From Chlamydomonas reinhardtii (lineage: Eukaryota; Chlorophyta; Chlorophyceae; Chlamydomonadales; Chlamydomonadaceae), in NCBI RefSeq assembly GCF_000002595.2, contig NC_057013.1, positions 6,472,159 to 6,536,158 of the forward strand: DNA of 64,000 nucleotides, read 5' to 3'. The translations under genes were made by a program, and so were the position numbers. Below, one piece after another: positions 37,845-50,065 of the stretch (positions within the stretch are counted from its first letter, which is position 1; every line of letters starts with the position of its first letter). The notes below the pieces were generated by a model. It was given only the letters and a program-made list of their open reading frames with translations, did not search any database and was not told the origin of the DNA.

Positions 37845-38605
37845 CACCTCTAAGATATTAGGTGTCAACCTAGCTCTTAAGTCGGCCGGCGCGAGCCTTG
37901 CACCTGAAACCACGGCGCCTCGCTTTTGCAGCAGTTGGTCTACTGGGCAGCGTCTCTTCGTCTGCAAGCTAGGCTACCGTATGGTGCAGTTAACCTAACA
38001 ACAGTAACTTACAGAGAAGTGGCTGTTAGCTCCGGAGAAGCTTGAGACAGGTCCACGAGTCCGAGGTATGCGTGTGCGGGGTGTCTCGGTGACAAATCCA
38101 GTGCTCGAAGTCGTGTCTAAAGTATAAATGGACTACTGCTGTTGCGATTGCGCTGGTGCCACTTGCATCGAAACATCGACCGATTGATAACAGCGCGACC
38201 GCACCGAGTCACTCAGATCGCGCATTTAGTGTAATTTTAGACAATGCATGACCAAGAGCAGCACTTGCCGGAACGACCGGACCCGTGGTTCGTGCAAGCG
38301 GGCCCCTCAGAACGCCCGTGCAGCCCTTAAAAACTTACAAGGGGGCATATTTCAATATAAGTCTTGATATGTAATCAGTCCAGGGCTTCATTCGCGCACG
38401 CTCTTTAGCCTTTAGGCTGCCATGCATCCCGCACAACCTTGTAGCCGAAGTTTATGGGGCCACTTTGTGCCTCGCTCTTGTAAACCACAATCAATCCTTA
38501 ACGATACGCGCACCTGTTCTAGACTCACTGAGCACATCAGAAGCTTAGCGGCTGTATTCTAGACTAGACAAACCTCGCAGAACACTTCGTTCGCGCACTT
38601 CAACA
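37845..38605. promoter_or_regulatory. Divergent promoter region (761 bp)
   Basis: Lies between the start codons of the hydrolase (minus) and the EF-hand gene (plus). A/T-rich blocks at 38335-38385 (tttcaatataagtcttgata) and 38540-38580 contrast with the GC-rich coding DNA around. No single core motif is secure. Confidence 0.5.
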
Positions 38606-40593
38606 ATGTCTGGCTCCACCACCAAGGTTCCGTTTACGGAGCCGGAATGGAAGATTCCAGGGTGAGCAGCAGCGCAGCCAGGAGCGGCCATAACATGGAT
38701 ACGCAGCGAGCCTCGTTATGTAGCGCTGCGGCCGGCTTTAACAGAAATGTTTTGACAAGCGCCCAAGAAGATATGGCGCTCCTGGCCTCTGAACTGGGCT
38801 TCACTAAATACCAGCTTCGAAGCACTGCTGAACTGACGAGTCCCTGTGGCGGGTGTTGTTTGCAGGTACACCGGTTATGTCCAGGGTTTACAGGAGACCT
38901 ACAAAAAGACTCCTGTGATGGCGCAGCTGGAGACAAAGGATCCCTCGCCGGAGTCGTTCATCTACACACGCACGCAGACAGCCCCCAAGCCCTCCCCCGT
39001 GCGGGATCCCTGCAACAACCCGGAGAACTTCAAGAAGCCTCAGCCAGGGAACCTGTGGCCAGCGCTCCAAGAGACGGCCATCCAAGCGTCCTTCAAGCCG
39101 CCCACCAGCAACATCGCGCTGGGCGATGAGCGCATCATTCCGTTCCGGACGTCTTACGGCGTGGACTTTAAGGCTCCCTTCAACGGCACGGAGCAACTAC
39201 GCAGCCCTAACCGCAATGAGGACCTGGTGAAGACAACCTCCAGCTTGACAAACATCTACAAGAGCTCCTTCAACCGTGTGGGAGAGTGAGTTGTGCTGGC
39301 GGTAGTGGTAGTGGGACGCGTTGCCCTGGCGGCCAGCGTTGCCTGGCAGGGTAGAGTGACGTGAAGACTCGGCGCAATGCGCTGTGCGAGCCTGCAAGCC
39401 GTACGGCCATCCAGCTACGTGCCGCAGCTCATCCCGCTTCTGACCCGATATCCGTTTTGCACGACTGCAGGAAGCGGCTTCAAAAGATGATCAGCACCAT
39501 GCGCGAGCGCATGGAGGCTAAGCTGGGCAACAGCAACAACAACGCGTTCCGCATGCGCAAGCTGTTCAAGATGTACGACAACGACGGCTCTGGGCGCGTG
39601 CACTTTGAGGACTTCCGCAACATGGCGGAGACGTTCGGCATGCAGCTGGACGACGACTCCCTCATGGCGCTGTACTTCGTGTACGACCCCGAGGTGGGAA
39701 CAAAAGGGGGTGGGCGGGGGAGATGGGGGACTGAGCGTGGCGTTCGTGGGGTGAGGGGGATGGACCCAAGGAGCCTGCAGGTGGCTGGCGAGAGGCAGGG
39801 CGTAAGGGCTGGGTCCAAGCGCGCAAGCGCCCAATGGCGGCGCGGGCCGGGGCTGTCCACAAAACGCCTTGAAGGATAGATGGGCGACGAAGGGGCGCGG
39901 CACGACCTGGGCTTGCATCCATAGCATCACAGGCACACATCACGTGCAAGGGGATTCCGAGCACGCAGCACATCTGGCGGTCAACTGTGGGAATGTATGT
40001 ATGTACTGCCATGTGCCCATGTGCTTGCGAAGCGGCTAGAACCTGATTGCGCCGCGCCCTTTTCCGCACATGTTTTTGGCCACGCGCAGGGCTCCGGCTA
40101 CCTGGAGTACGAGGCGCTGGTGGCTCAGCTCATGTCGCCCAGTGATTTCGCCTTCTACAAGGGCTACGTCGACTACAGCCAGGTGGGACATTGGGCGGGC
40201 AGATGGGGGGGACGGCCGGTGGGCGCTAGGACTGCTTGGCGGGAAAGGTTGTGAACCGTGCAATTGCGCAACATGAGTCTATGTGTCGGTGCTCACGCTG
40301 CATCCCTTCTTCCTTTGCACTCTCAGGACAAGGCGGACGAGGCGCGGCGTGTGGAGCTGCTGTCGCAGCTGAAGAAGAAGATTGGGCCGGTGGCGGGCGA
40401 CCTGGAGCGCCTGCTCAAAGCCTTTGACAGCGCCGGCAACGGGCAGGTGAGCCGCCACGACCTGGTGGCGGGCTGCGCCAGTGTGGGGGTGGTGCTGGGC
40501 GACAAGGACTTTGAGACGCTGGCGCCCGTCATGACCTACAACAGCGACGGCCTCATCGACTACGCCGCCTTCTGCGCCGTCTTCAACTCTTAA
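38606..40593 (+). CDS. EF-hand protein of ciliary microtubule-associated type
   Basis: Five exons: 38606-38661, 38866-39285, 39471-39693, 40090-40182, 40327-40593; 352 residues, in frame. The N-terminus has the segment PEWKIPGYTGYVQGLQETYK, the GYxGxxxG pattern found in ciliary microtubule-inner proteins, followed by Pro/Asn/Thr-rich extended sequence (residues 40-150). The C-terminal half carries EF-hands: a good loop DNDGSGRVHFED at 195-206, a weaker DPEGSGYLEYEA near 231, a third DSAGNGQVSRHD, and a degenerate fourth NSDGLIDY. This plan resembles Chlamydomonas flagellar EF-hand proteins such as FAP252, FAP85 and FAP115; which one is not decided. Inferred role: calcium-binding or structural protein of the axonemal doublet. 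The start MSGSTTKVPF follows an A/C-rich leader (acttcaaca), typical for the group. Confidence 0.84.
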
Positions 40594-41744
40594 GCAGTAG
40601 TGGCGTAGCGGCTGCAGCAACAGACAGAGCGGCTGGCGGGATGTATGTGCAGCTAGCAGCGTGTGCCCGGGTGGTGTACGTGTTGGGGACGAGCTGGGAC
40701 GCTTTGCCAGAACTAAGTGCAGTTCCGCATGGCCACGTATGCCATTGACGGACGACAGATTAATATGTAGGCAAGGGTGAGTCGGGCATAGCGGGCAGGC
40801 ACTTTACCAGTATGCGGTGACTGTACAAATAGTTTGATTGTTTCGGGTGCTAGCGGGTAGAATGGACAAACTGGGAAACCAGTGGCGGTTAGGCCATTCC
40901 TGGCAGTGGCTGTGTCCACGAGGGCTGTTACATACACGTGCGGGTGCTGGGGTGTAGCGGGCAGGCGTAGGCAAGCAGAGCTGCGGCGAGTGCACCGCAG
41001 AGTGCAGAGCAGGCAGTGGTCAGTCCACCAAGGCACTCAACACAGAGTGGTAGCGCCAAGGGTAGCGCCGCGAGGTGCTAGAAGGTGTGTGCGCAATGTG
41101 CAGTTCTGTGACTCCTGTCCCATGAAACTGGGAAGCTGACGGGATGTTGGTCCTACAGCCCTTCGGTCCGCAACAGCCGCCCCGGCTGACCTTGCCTCAA
41201 AGCGGATGACGGTCTGGGAATGTGATGGGACAGGGTTCAGGCAGGTTGGCGAGGTCCCGTAGGGTGCAGCTGAAGCCCATTACCCAAGCAGACAGCAAAC
41301 AGTTTGCAGCGGCAGAGCAGGAGTGCATGGCTGGTCGAACGCCGGAGTTACTGTACCGACAAGTTGCTGGCTGGCTGGAAGTTTGCTGATGCGCATTCCT
41401 CACGCTCCGATGACGGTCTGGGAGAAAGACCCGGCATTACACTTGCTACTTTCGGGCGCATGGCTTGCACATACCAGGGGACACGGACCCTCTTGTATTG
41501 TGCGCAGCCCGCTGCCCGCTGGGGCAGCTGCTAGGGCAACGCAGATATTGCCTTGCTGGGCGCCCAGAGCGCGGAGACTTACCACAGCGAAACAGTATGG
41601 CCACGCACACATGCGACCACCGCAACGCATGTAGTTTGTCACGTTCTCCCGCTCTCCTATGCTACACCCTTCAGCTCTAATAGACATGACTTGGGGTTGC
41701 GCTGCACTACGCTGCACACTACTGCTCCGTGCTTGGCGGCTGGC
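40594..41744. other. Region between convergent 3' ends
   Basis: Likely a long 3' UTR of the EF-hand gene, then intergenic DNA, then the 3' UTR of the oxygenase. A minus-strand TGTAA at 41437-41441 is a possible oxygenase poly-A signal. The 12-mer gatgacggtctggga occurs at 41206 and 41408. No gene recognised. Confidence 0.45.
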
Positions 41745-44700
41745 TCAGTGCTCGGCCTCCTTGTCGGCGGCGTTGTAGCCGGCGTGTGTCTGTGCGTACT
41801 TGGCCAGCAGGTGCTCGCCGCTGGTGGTGGGCGGGTAGCGGGGCGGGTTGCCGGGGCCAGTGCACACGGGAAGCACCTCCACGCGCGTGTCAAAGTTGGG
41901 CTCAAAGAAGAAGGCGATGGAGTAGCGCTCGCGGCCCGTAGTGTTGATCACCTACGGCGGGTAGCCGTCCATGAAAGAGTCCATGAAACAGTCCATGAAA
42001 GAGCGTGTGAAGGCTTAATGGCGGCAGTGCAAGGTGCCTGGGACCCTTCGTTCACGTGGCAGGTGGTAGGCCGGTGTGACAGCTGGGACCCACCCGGTGT
42101 AACGTGGACCGGTACAGCCCGTTGGTCCAACTGCGCATGCACAGGAAGTGTCACAGGGGAGCACGGGGTGGGGCGGGAACAGACAGCACCGCCGGCTGCA
42201 AGCGCGAGTGCAGATGCAGGTGGAGTCGGGCCCTTGCTGCACGTCCTTCCCGTGGTCGCGGCGGCCCCCTCACCGCTCCAGCATGTCGCCCAGGTTGATG
42301 ATGAACGACCCCGGCACCGGGGCCACGTCGTGCCAGCTGCCGCGCCCGCCCTGGCCCTCGCCCTCATCAACGCTGCGGTCTGGGAGCCAGATCTGTGCAG
42401 GTGCAGGTGGGGGGTGCAGTAGTGGCGGCGGCGGCAGGACCGCAATGTGGATGTCCGCAATATGGATGTCTGCAACGTGGATGTCTGCGCAGCGTGGCGG
42501 CAACAGGCCGGGCCGAGCCGTCGAACACCTCAACATGCCCCACGTGCGGTGTGTGAGGCGTGCACCGACATGTGTCTCGGCGACCCGTGCCTCTGAACAC
42601 GCCCCTTCCACATGCCTGGCATTCCGATTCTGTCACCCAAACTCCACCTGCCACGGTGCCACCGCGTACTGCATGTCCCACAACCCCAACCCCCAGCCTA
42701 CCTGCAGTCCGGGCACATCGTCAGTGGCCAGAATCGTCAACATGCCATAATCGGTGTGGGCGCCTGCGGCGGGTGGGTGGAATTAGGAAGGGGACAAGAT
42801 GGCCGACTACAAGCAACCCGCTAACCCCGAGACCAGGGCCATGCAACATGCCTGCATGACGTCACTACCCACCCACATTGCATCGCGTCCCACACACTCG
42901 AACCTCACGCCTCACCCGCCCCGAACACGCCGGCTCCCGGGTCCGACACCTCCGCCGCATAGTGCAGCGGCCGCAGTGTGACCAGCGGCGCCGTGAACAT
43001 GGGCGTGAAGTGCTCGGCGGGCAGGTCTAGAGACAGCGCCAGCAGCCGCAGCAGCCGCATGCCCAGCGCGTTGAGCGCCTCGTAGTATTGCCACGTCACC
43101 TGCGCCCGAGTGATGAACACCCGATGACGGCCCATGGGCAGCACGTTGCCATGCGTCGCCAACGTGTCTCGGAAATGAAGCCCTAACATAGCAGCTATAC
43201 AGATGCGGACGGCTACACCTCCCCAACCACGTAATGCTGAACTGCTGCAGACGACATTGTTGTAGCGAACCAAGCAGATCCAAGCCCGCCCTGCTTCTGT
43301 CAATTCCCTGTCATAAGCAGGGCAACGGTACCTGGCCCCAGGACCCCCAGCCTGCCCTGGGCGCACCCTGCGGTAGTCGGGCAGCAGCGCGGGATCCGGC
43401 CACTGGTTGGGGCCGTGCAAGGGCTTGGAGGCCTGGGCAGCGGGGTTTGGAGTGGGGGTTGGGACCGTCGTGTAACGTAGTCGCGGTGCCGAGACCGGTC
43501 GACACAGACAGGGTTGGAAATCTGGAGTCTCGACCACCTGCCCAGACTTAAACCAGGCACAGGGGCGTCCAAGGTTGAATCCACACTCTCCCATACACTG
43601 TTAGACCCATATGCCGGCAGCGGCAAAGGAGACAGAAGGCAAGCCGTGTCGAAGCCACTCAAGCTGTACCGGCTTCCGTTGGCCCTTCCACAGAATACAA
43701 GCCCCGTTACCCCGTTCGTTGACGCACGTTGCGCAGGGCGCGCTCCTGAATATTACTTCAAACAACTGCAGCCCATCCCCACGCCCCCCGCACCTCGGGG
43801 CTGTCGGGGGCCACCTCGCGCCCGAAGTAGAAACCCTCCTGCAGCAGGCGGGTGTATCCGAGTATGAGTGGTCGGTACCAGTGTAGCGCCACTGCAATTT
43901 GAACGCTATCCTAAGAGCCAGTGCGTGGTTACTGAGGGCCGGGGACTGAGCACATGTGCCCGTTGCAATGGCGCACTAGGTGCTGCACGTGCCTTGGTGT
44001 CGCCGTGCTTCTGGTTGGCGGGATCCAGGGTCTCTTCCTGCGGTCCAAAACAAGGAACAGACAACATATAGAGTCAACTATGTTTGGCGTTACCAGACGC
44101 CTGGTATCGCAGACCGTCGCAGACTGTGGATGAGTTTACGGTGGCGCAAACCGTTCACCCAGGCAAACCGCATGCAAACAACCGGCTATGCCGCCCTGCC
44201 CCCGCCCCTCTTCCGCCGCCCCCAGGCCGCGCCGCACCCTGAAGGGCGTGTACCCCCGGTTGTTGGCGTCCTGAAGCAGCGCCATCTTGGTCTCTTGCGG
44301 CAGCGCAAACAGCGCCCGCTGCTGCGCAAACGCCTCAGCCACCAGCTGATCCGACACGCCGTGCTGCGTCACGTAGAAGAAGCCGCTGCCAGCCGCCGCC
44401 GCCCGCACCGCCGCCGCGGCCGCTGCCTCGGGGGCGGACATGTCAATGATGGGGACGTCCTGCGGGGTGGCGGTTGAGGGGTGCCGGAAAGCCGTGTCCA
44501 AGCAACCGTCACCACGCGTCACACCGCAAGCGCTAACATGGCGCGCCCTGCCAAGCGCACACGGTCACAGCCAACCAGCCAGATAAAAAAAATGCGCACC
44601 CCGCACATCGCTGTGTTGTGAGGTGTGAGACCGATGAGTCAGTGGCCTGTGGCCTCCCGTACACGCCGGGAGTGCCGTCTGACCAGTAAGTCGTGCGTAC

Positions 44701-44909
44701 TACCTAATACAGTTGCAAGAATTTAAAACCATATATAACAGCAACGAGCTCAAACGGCCTAGGCCTAGGCGGGGCACGAGCACGCAGCACGGGGTGGCGT
44801 CGGGGCCTGCGCGCGCACGCTGCAACACCCTTAGGAGTTCTGCTTCCGCGACGCGTCCACGCAGTAGCGCTTAGCTTGTTAACACGTATTTAGTGCGCAC
44901 CTGGACCAT
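41745..44909 (-). CDS. 2-oxoglutarate/Fe(II)-dependent dioxygenase (isopenicillin-N-synthase family)
   Basis: Ten exons (coding order): 44901-44909, 44238-44459, 43993-44037, 43794-43838, 43367-43432, 42916-43099, 42702-42763, 42274-42392, 42094-42130, 41745-41951; about 331 residues, in frame. Order of landmarks: DVPIIDMS near the start, GSGFFYVTQHGV (the non-haem dioxygenase N-terminal domain), EGFYFGREV, HTD at 193-195 and His262 in STLHRV as the three iron ligands, and RYS (272-274) binding 2-oxoglutarate. The intron after GDTK (43839-43992) must use a GC donor (AAG|gcacgt) to join to EGFYFG in frame. The first exon shown gives MVQ before DVPIID. That exon is open further upstream to an acceptor at about 44989 (LASGLRGLLVCDLTRKARRQ), so more 5' exons may exist. 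Substrate unknown. Part of this gene is duplicated at 29.1 kb. Confidence 0.85.
42447..42489. repeat. Three tandem copies of GTGGATGTCYGCAAY
   Basis: Short 15-bp tandem repeat in the oxygenase intron 42393-42701, near the left limit of the segment that was duplicated to 29.1 kb; two of the units are also in that copy. Confidence 0.75.
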
Positions 44910-45643
44910 CGCCTCGCAACGGAAAATCTGCCTGCGGGCCTTGCGCGTGAGGTCGCAGACCAGCAGGCCACGCAGACCCGAGGCCAACTAGGGCGAGTTA
45001 GTCGTTTGCCTCAGCTGTGCACAGTCTGTATTATTCCTTACGGCGCACTGCCTGAATACACTCCATCATAACCAGGTGCGTACACTAGCGCCCCGCATGA
45101 CGTTGCCTGCATTCATTCGCTCGGTCGACCTGCAACGTTGTCGGTCGCCCTGGCAACTTATTGACCATAGTAGCGGCACTGCCCTAGAAGTCTTGCTGCT
45201 TACCGTGACCTTATACTAGTCTAGTCGCGCGCGCTTCTCGAACCACTATCGCTTCTTTCTCAGCCAGCCAAACGTATAGAGGCGTCCGGTACCTTTCCGC
45301 CACTCTTGTATGATAACCGCTGGTGATTTGGTGCACCTCATCACTGAGCAGGGCTTCGGCAGACGGCCATCGCACCATGCGGAGCGTCTTCAGTGATACT
45401 TGCTCGGCGGCGCCAAGCACTTCTCGGCCGCACGCAGTATCAGTAATTCCATCACGGCCGCGGCGCTATGCTGGTGAGCGGGACGCCCCGACCGGTCGGT
45501 CTGTTTTGCGGGCTTCTTGTGGCGGATTACCCGGCCCGCGAGTGTTGCACGCGACCTGAGCCGCATAATCTAATTACCGAGGAAGATGCCGGAGTATATA
45601 TCTGTTCTGGCTGGCTGGGTTCGGCTCAGGGCGCCGAGCATTT
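44910..45643. promoter_or_regulatory. Divergent promoter region; TATATAT at 45595-45601
   Basis: 734 bp between the oxygenase (minus) and serine acetyltransferase (plus), unless the oxygenase has further 5' exons at 44910-44989 or beyond. TATATAT at 45595-45601 lies 43-49 bp before the acetyltransferase ATG, a sensible TATA-box position with a short leader. Confidence 0.45.
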
Positions 45644-47581
45644 ATGCGATTGTGCCGCGGTATCCGCCACACGCTTGAAACCAGCTTTCACCCGCGTCTT
45701 TCAACAGGTGGCCGCACGCTTGGTGGACACACGCTCCTAAGCAGTCGGAATGTCGGCAGCGTTGCTGTCAACACTATGGCCCGGGACCGGTTGTCAGCCC
45801 AGGAGCGGGAGGAGCTCGAGGCCGTGCGGGCACGCCTGAACCAGCAGCTACAGCTTGTAACGGGGGTATCTCCCTCGGCATCATCTGATCTCTCAGTGGA
45901 TGAGCGGCCAACACTGCTGGCGAAAGCGAACAGTGAGTCGGGTTGCCAGTAGCTGGGGGTTTGGGTGAGGGGTGTAGACCCGGACTGGTCTGTGGGTCTC
46001 AGCGTCCCCTCGCTACCCTGCACGCGTAGGGAAGGCAGGGTTTGACGTAAGGGATTATTGCAGGCTTGTGATTTCTGCGCTTATCCACACGCTTACTGTT
46101 GCAATGCAGACTGCCCATGCGAGGACGAGGTGCACCCCTCCAACGGGTGGCGGCCCATGCCCCACCACCTATCAAAGCCGGAGCTGTGGGAGCGGATACG
46201 GCAGGAGGCGCAGATGGATGCGGTGAGGCGCCTGCCATGTCGGGACCGGTAGAGGCTAGAGGGGCTGTGGAGGAAGTTTCCTGGGTGTTCCCAAGATGAC
46301 TGCGGTTGATAACCCATGCGGCGGGGCGGGATGGGTAGCGGCTAGGACGAGCACCAGGACAGCCACTCCGTTTGTCACGCTGCCACCTCCCTGTGCTGAG
46401 GCAAGGCCCCGCATTGTTCCCCCCTTGCCGACCCAGTCCTCGGAGCCTGCCCTTGCCAGCAACCTGTTCAGCACCATCCTGGCCCACCCCAGCCTGGAGA
46501 AGTCCATGGCGTTCCTGCTGGCCAACAAGCTAGCCAACCCCACCATGCTGGGCATGCAGCTCATGCGCCTCATCAGCGAGGCGTACGAGGACGATGCTGG
46601 ACTCATCGAGGCGTGCATGGCGGACTTGCAGGCCGTGTACGACCGCGACCCCGCCTGCGACAGCTTCTCGCAGGTGAGGAGGTGGAGGGGGATCGGGTTG
46701 AGGCAGGGAGCAGGATGGCAGTTCCAGGTTGCCAGGGTCCCGGATGGTGCAGGAAGTGTTCGATTGGTCGGCGTCACCGGGGTTCTAACCGCGCCCTGCC
46801 CTATCTTTCCTCCCCGCATCTTCTTCCTCCCCCTCCCGATCTTACTTGTTCTTGATCAACCATACCCCCCCCAGGCCATGCTGTACTTCAAGGGCTTCCA
46901 GGCCATCCAGTGCCAACGAGTGGCGCACTGGCTATGGCAGAAAGGCCGCAAGGTGGGATCGGAGGGTGCTGCTGCGGGTCCGGGGATCAGCCGTCCCGTG
47001 CAAGGTGGCTGCCGGGGTGATAAGCGGAAACTGCTGGGCTCTACGAGTACCTCGGCGTGGAAGCTCTATGTCCATTCTGTTCGCCGCACTCTTGAGACAT
47101 GTGTACTCAAGACACCCGTCAACCCTCTCCTTCCTCCCTCCCCTTCCCCCAGGCCCTGGCGCTGGCCATCCAGAGCCGCATGTCTGAGGCCTTCCACGTG
47201 GACATCCACCCCGCGGCGCAGCTGGGGCGCGGGCTGTTGATAGACCACGCCACGGGTGTGGTGATCGGCGAGACGGCGGTGGTGGGCGACAACGTGTCCA
47301 TGCTGCACCACGTCACGCTGGGCGGCAGCGGCACGGGGCGCGGCGTGCGCCACCCCACGGTGGGCAACGGCGTGCTGCTGGGCGCGGGTGTGACGGTGCT
47401 GGGGCCCATCACCGTGGGCGCCGGCAGCAAGGTGGGCGCGGGCAGTGTGGTGGTCAGCGACATCCCCTGCCACAGCGTGGCGGTGGGTGTGCCGGCCCGC
47501 ATCATCAAGCGCGACATCGTGAAGGAGCCGGTCAAGGAGATGGACCAGTGCACTGACTACATCCTTGACTACACCATCTAG
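45644..47581 (+). CDS. SAT: Serine O-acetyltransferase, organelle-targeted
   Basis: Makes O-acetylserine from serine and acetyl-CoA, the first committed step of cysteine synthesis. Five exons: 45644-45932, 46110-46222, 46437-46673, 46875-46952, 47153-47581; 381 residues, in frame. The SATase N-terminal helical domain reads HHLSKPELWERIRQEAQMDA, LFSTILAHPSLEKSMAFLLA and MLYFKGFQAIQCQRVAHWLW. The left-handed beta-helix follows with VDIHPAAQLGRGLLIDHATG; Asp256 and His271 match the bacterial catalytic pair. The end MDQCTDYILDYTI corresponds to the tail that docks into O-acetylserine thiol-lyase. The start at 45644 gives a basic Arg/Thr/Ser-rich, acid-poor presequence (MRLCRGIRHTLETSFHPRLS), pointing to plastid or mitochondrion. 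A second ATG at 45776 would make a shorter, presequence-less form. Confidence 0.92.
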
Positions 47582-48607
47582 GTGGCACTACATAGACTGA
47601 CAGGAGATAGTAGATCTGAACATCGCCCAGCTTAGGTGCCTGGCAGGCAAGAACTGGACAGGCTGTGTATGCTGGCGCGAGGCAGCTGGCAGGCAGTGTG
47701 TACGTACGCGGCGCTCTGCATTGTGTTGCGGAGTGTTGGGCTCGCCCTACTTATTGTTAGGACGTGGGCAGTCGTGTCCCGGCGCTAACTTGCCCGAAGA
47801 GCACTCGGGTGAGAGTGCGGCACCCTTTCCCAGAGCATTTTATTGGTTGTACGCGCGCAACCGGTCTGGCTCCTGCGAGCACTTGCGTCTTTGTGGCCCA
47901 ACCGGCTGCTGAGCTGGATCCCAGTTGGCGGCCGGGAGGTGTTGAGGTCAGCTGCTACCTCTATTGAGTTGTCAGCTGTACACCAGTTGAAAGGTCAATG
48001 GGTCGGGGCATCGTTTGGACGGACCTTGCACAGGCGTTTCAGGAGCACGACCAGTGAAGTTTGCGTGTGATCGGGTGGAACCATGTACAACTGGGCTGTC
48101 TCTGTGTTGTCAACCCTATTGCGCGTGGAGGCAGGGTGGTGCAAGGGCCTGACGTGCGTAAGTGCGGCTTTGTTGCGTGGTCCAGGATAGAAGTCTGTGA
48201 CAAGTATCCACCTGGTAGTTGGAATCTAGGGGTTGTCCCTTGCTGGTGGCACACCGTACGGTGGCACGGCCGCAAGTAGTAGGAATGAGCAGGAATGGCA
48301 ATGGCTGTACTGTGCAAGGAATGAGTTGGAGGACATTGCCGGTGGGTGTATCACTATTGCTGATTGAGGCGGATGCGAGGGGCGTGGGTATGGCCGGACT
48401 GCGCAGCCGCAGGCACAAGTGCCATTTTTTAACCTAGCTGAAGGAGGGGCAGCGGCCCTGGTCGGTCAAAGTCTGCAACGACTGCTTGACGACCTGGGTG
48501 GGGGCCGTGCATGTGCGGGGACGGCTGGGCACTGGGGACGGATTGATTGACAGGTTGACGGTTGGGACAGTTCATGTGCGCTCTCTTTCCCCGTTCCCCA
48601 TCCCCAG
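47582..48607. other. 3' UTR and intergenic DNA
   Basis: Downstream of serine acetyltransferase. No gene recognised; GT-rich sequence typical of volvocine 3' UTRs runs to about 48400. Confidence 0.4.
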
Positions 48608-48731
48608 AACCGCGACGTCTCCGCCGCCAACGTGATCCGTGTGCTCCTCCTGCTGAAGCTGATGGGCTTCGAGCGGCCGACCAAGCTGCAGCGGCCGCCA
48701 TGGCCGCCGGCGGCGGCGGGGCCGGGCTGAG
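48608..48731 (+). CDS. Exon-like block of unknown parent gene
   Basis: After a good acceptor (ttccccatccccag) the frame reads NRDVSAANVIRVLLLLKLMG, then FERPTKLQRPPWPPAAAGPG and a TGA stop. The amphipathic, well-biased composition looks like a terminal coding exon. I found no preceding exon that would join to it, and the upstream gene already has its natural C-terminus. Could be a remnant or an alternative last exon. Confidence 0.3.
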
Positions 48732-48892
48732 AGCCTGAACGGCGCTAGCAGGGCGTGGGGCTGAGGGTGCACGTGTCGATTGGCGGCGAGTAACGTGACT
48801 AGTTTGTTAGCTGCGGGTTAGCACGGACTGTGCACCCCACCCAACCGGCCACGTCCGGATTCGCGGGGATGCCAAAGGCCCCCAACATAGAG

Positions 48893-49007
48893 GCGTGTGC
48901 AATTTGCGTGTGCTGTAGGCGCCCGCGTCACGGTGGCTGGGTTGATAACGGCCCGGCAGGGGAGGGCTCAGCCCTTTTCCTGCCTCCCTAAGGCAGCCAC
49001 CTCCTTG
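48893..49007 (+). repeat. Diverged dispersed repeat, copy 1
   Basis: About 115 bp whose reverse complement is found at 59061-59185. Shared blocks include ATTTGCGTGTGC, GGTGGCTGGGTTGATAACG and GGGCTCAGCCCTTTTCCTGC. Small indels separate the copies. No coding content. Confidence 0.8.
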
Positions 49008-50065
49008 TTTAATCTAGCCCAGACTTCTTGCTAGGTCTTGCCTAATCACACGCAGACGGCGTGCACGGTGCCCCCCAAACAATTGCACTCATCCAGTCAT
49101 CCTCGGAGCCCGGGTGGCCCACGCAGCCCCGTGAGGCGTGAGGCTAACCCGTGTTCGAGGGGTCTGTCGGGCACAGTCCGCTGGCGAGGGTGGCCCCACC
49201 CGGTGGAGTCCAGTACTACACGGGCTTTCATGCGGGTCAGGCCACGGCACCACGGTATGGCGGTTCAGGATGGGAGGCCACGATGGGAGGCTTGCAAGCC
49301 GAGACGCCGACGCGCACATTGTGGCTCTCGGCACGGACACGGTCGGATCATCCCTGGCTCCGGCACATGATGCCACCTGAAAGCACCGCTGGTATAATCC
49401 ATTCTGCTTATGGTATTCTCCCTCAGCAACCGTTTCCTCGACGAACACAAGTACTGAAACACCTCTCTGTTACACTCTGAGCTACTGAGCTGGAGCTTTT
49501 AACAAGTCACAAGGAATACTTGACGGTATGCTACCAAGCTGTGGACCGGCCTTGCTGTCGAAGTGAAGCTTGCTGTCAACATGGCCTCCGGCACTGTGGA
49601 CGCGCGAACTCTGACATCACGAAAGCGGGGTGCGATATATTGTTTCATGCTGTCAATATAATGATGTAGAAAGCCCTCGATGATTGCCCAGGCACTCTGA
49701 AAGCCAAGTAAAGCACGCGCGTGTAACCGCAGGTATTCGGCTATGCATGCTTGTATCGGAGAGCACGTCCTGCAAATATGCATATCGGTAGGTGAGACGT
49801 CAAGTTTGCTGAGGCGGGGTCGCACGGACCAAGGGCTGGCGACTACGGCTGCCGCCAGCGACCGGCTAGGACGAAGACGGGGTCGTAGGGGCGCGCTTGG
49901 GCGGCGGTCACGTCGCCACGCCACCTGCAAATGGGGCCTGCCATGGAGGGTTACGTGCGCAAAGCGCCTGGCATCGCAGGCAGCTGTCAGCGTCTGCCCT
50001 GTACCGACGAGACGGGGTGCAACAGGGCCCGGCACTGAACGCACACGTACCTTCCCCGTGTTCAG
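49008..50065. other. Unassigned region before the USP-like gene
   Basis: The missing first exon(s) of the USP-like gene should lie here or further left. No exon with a USP strand-1 motif was found on the plus strand. The minus strand is open at 49499-50338, partly as a shadow of the USP exon. Confidence 0.35.
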
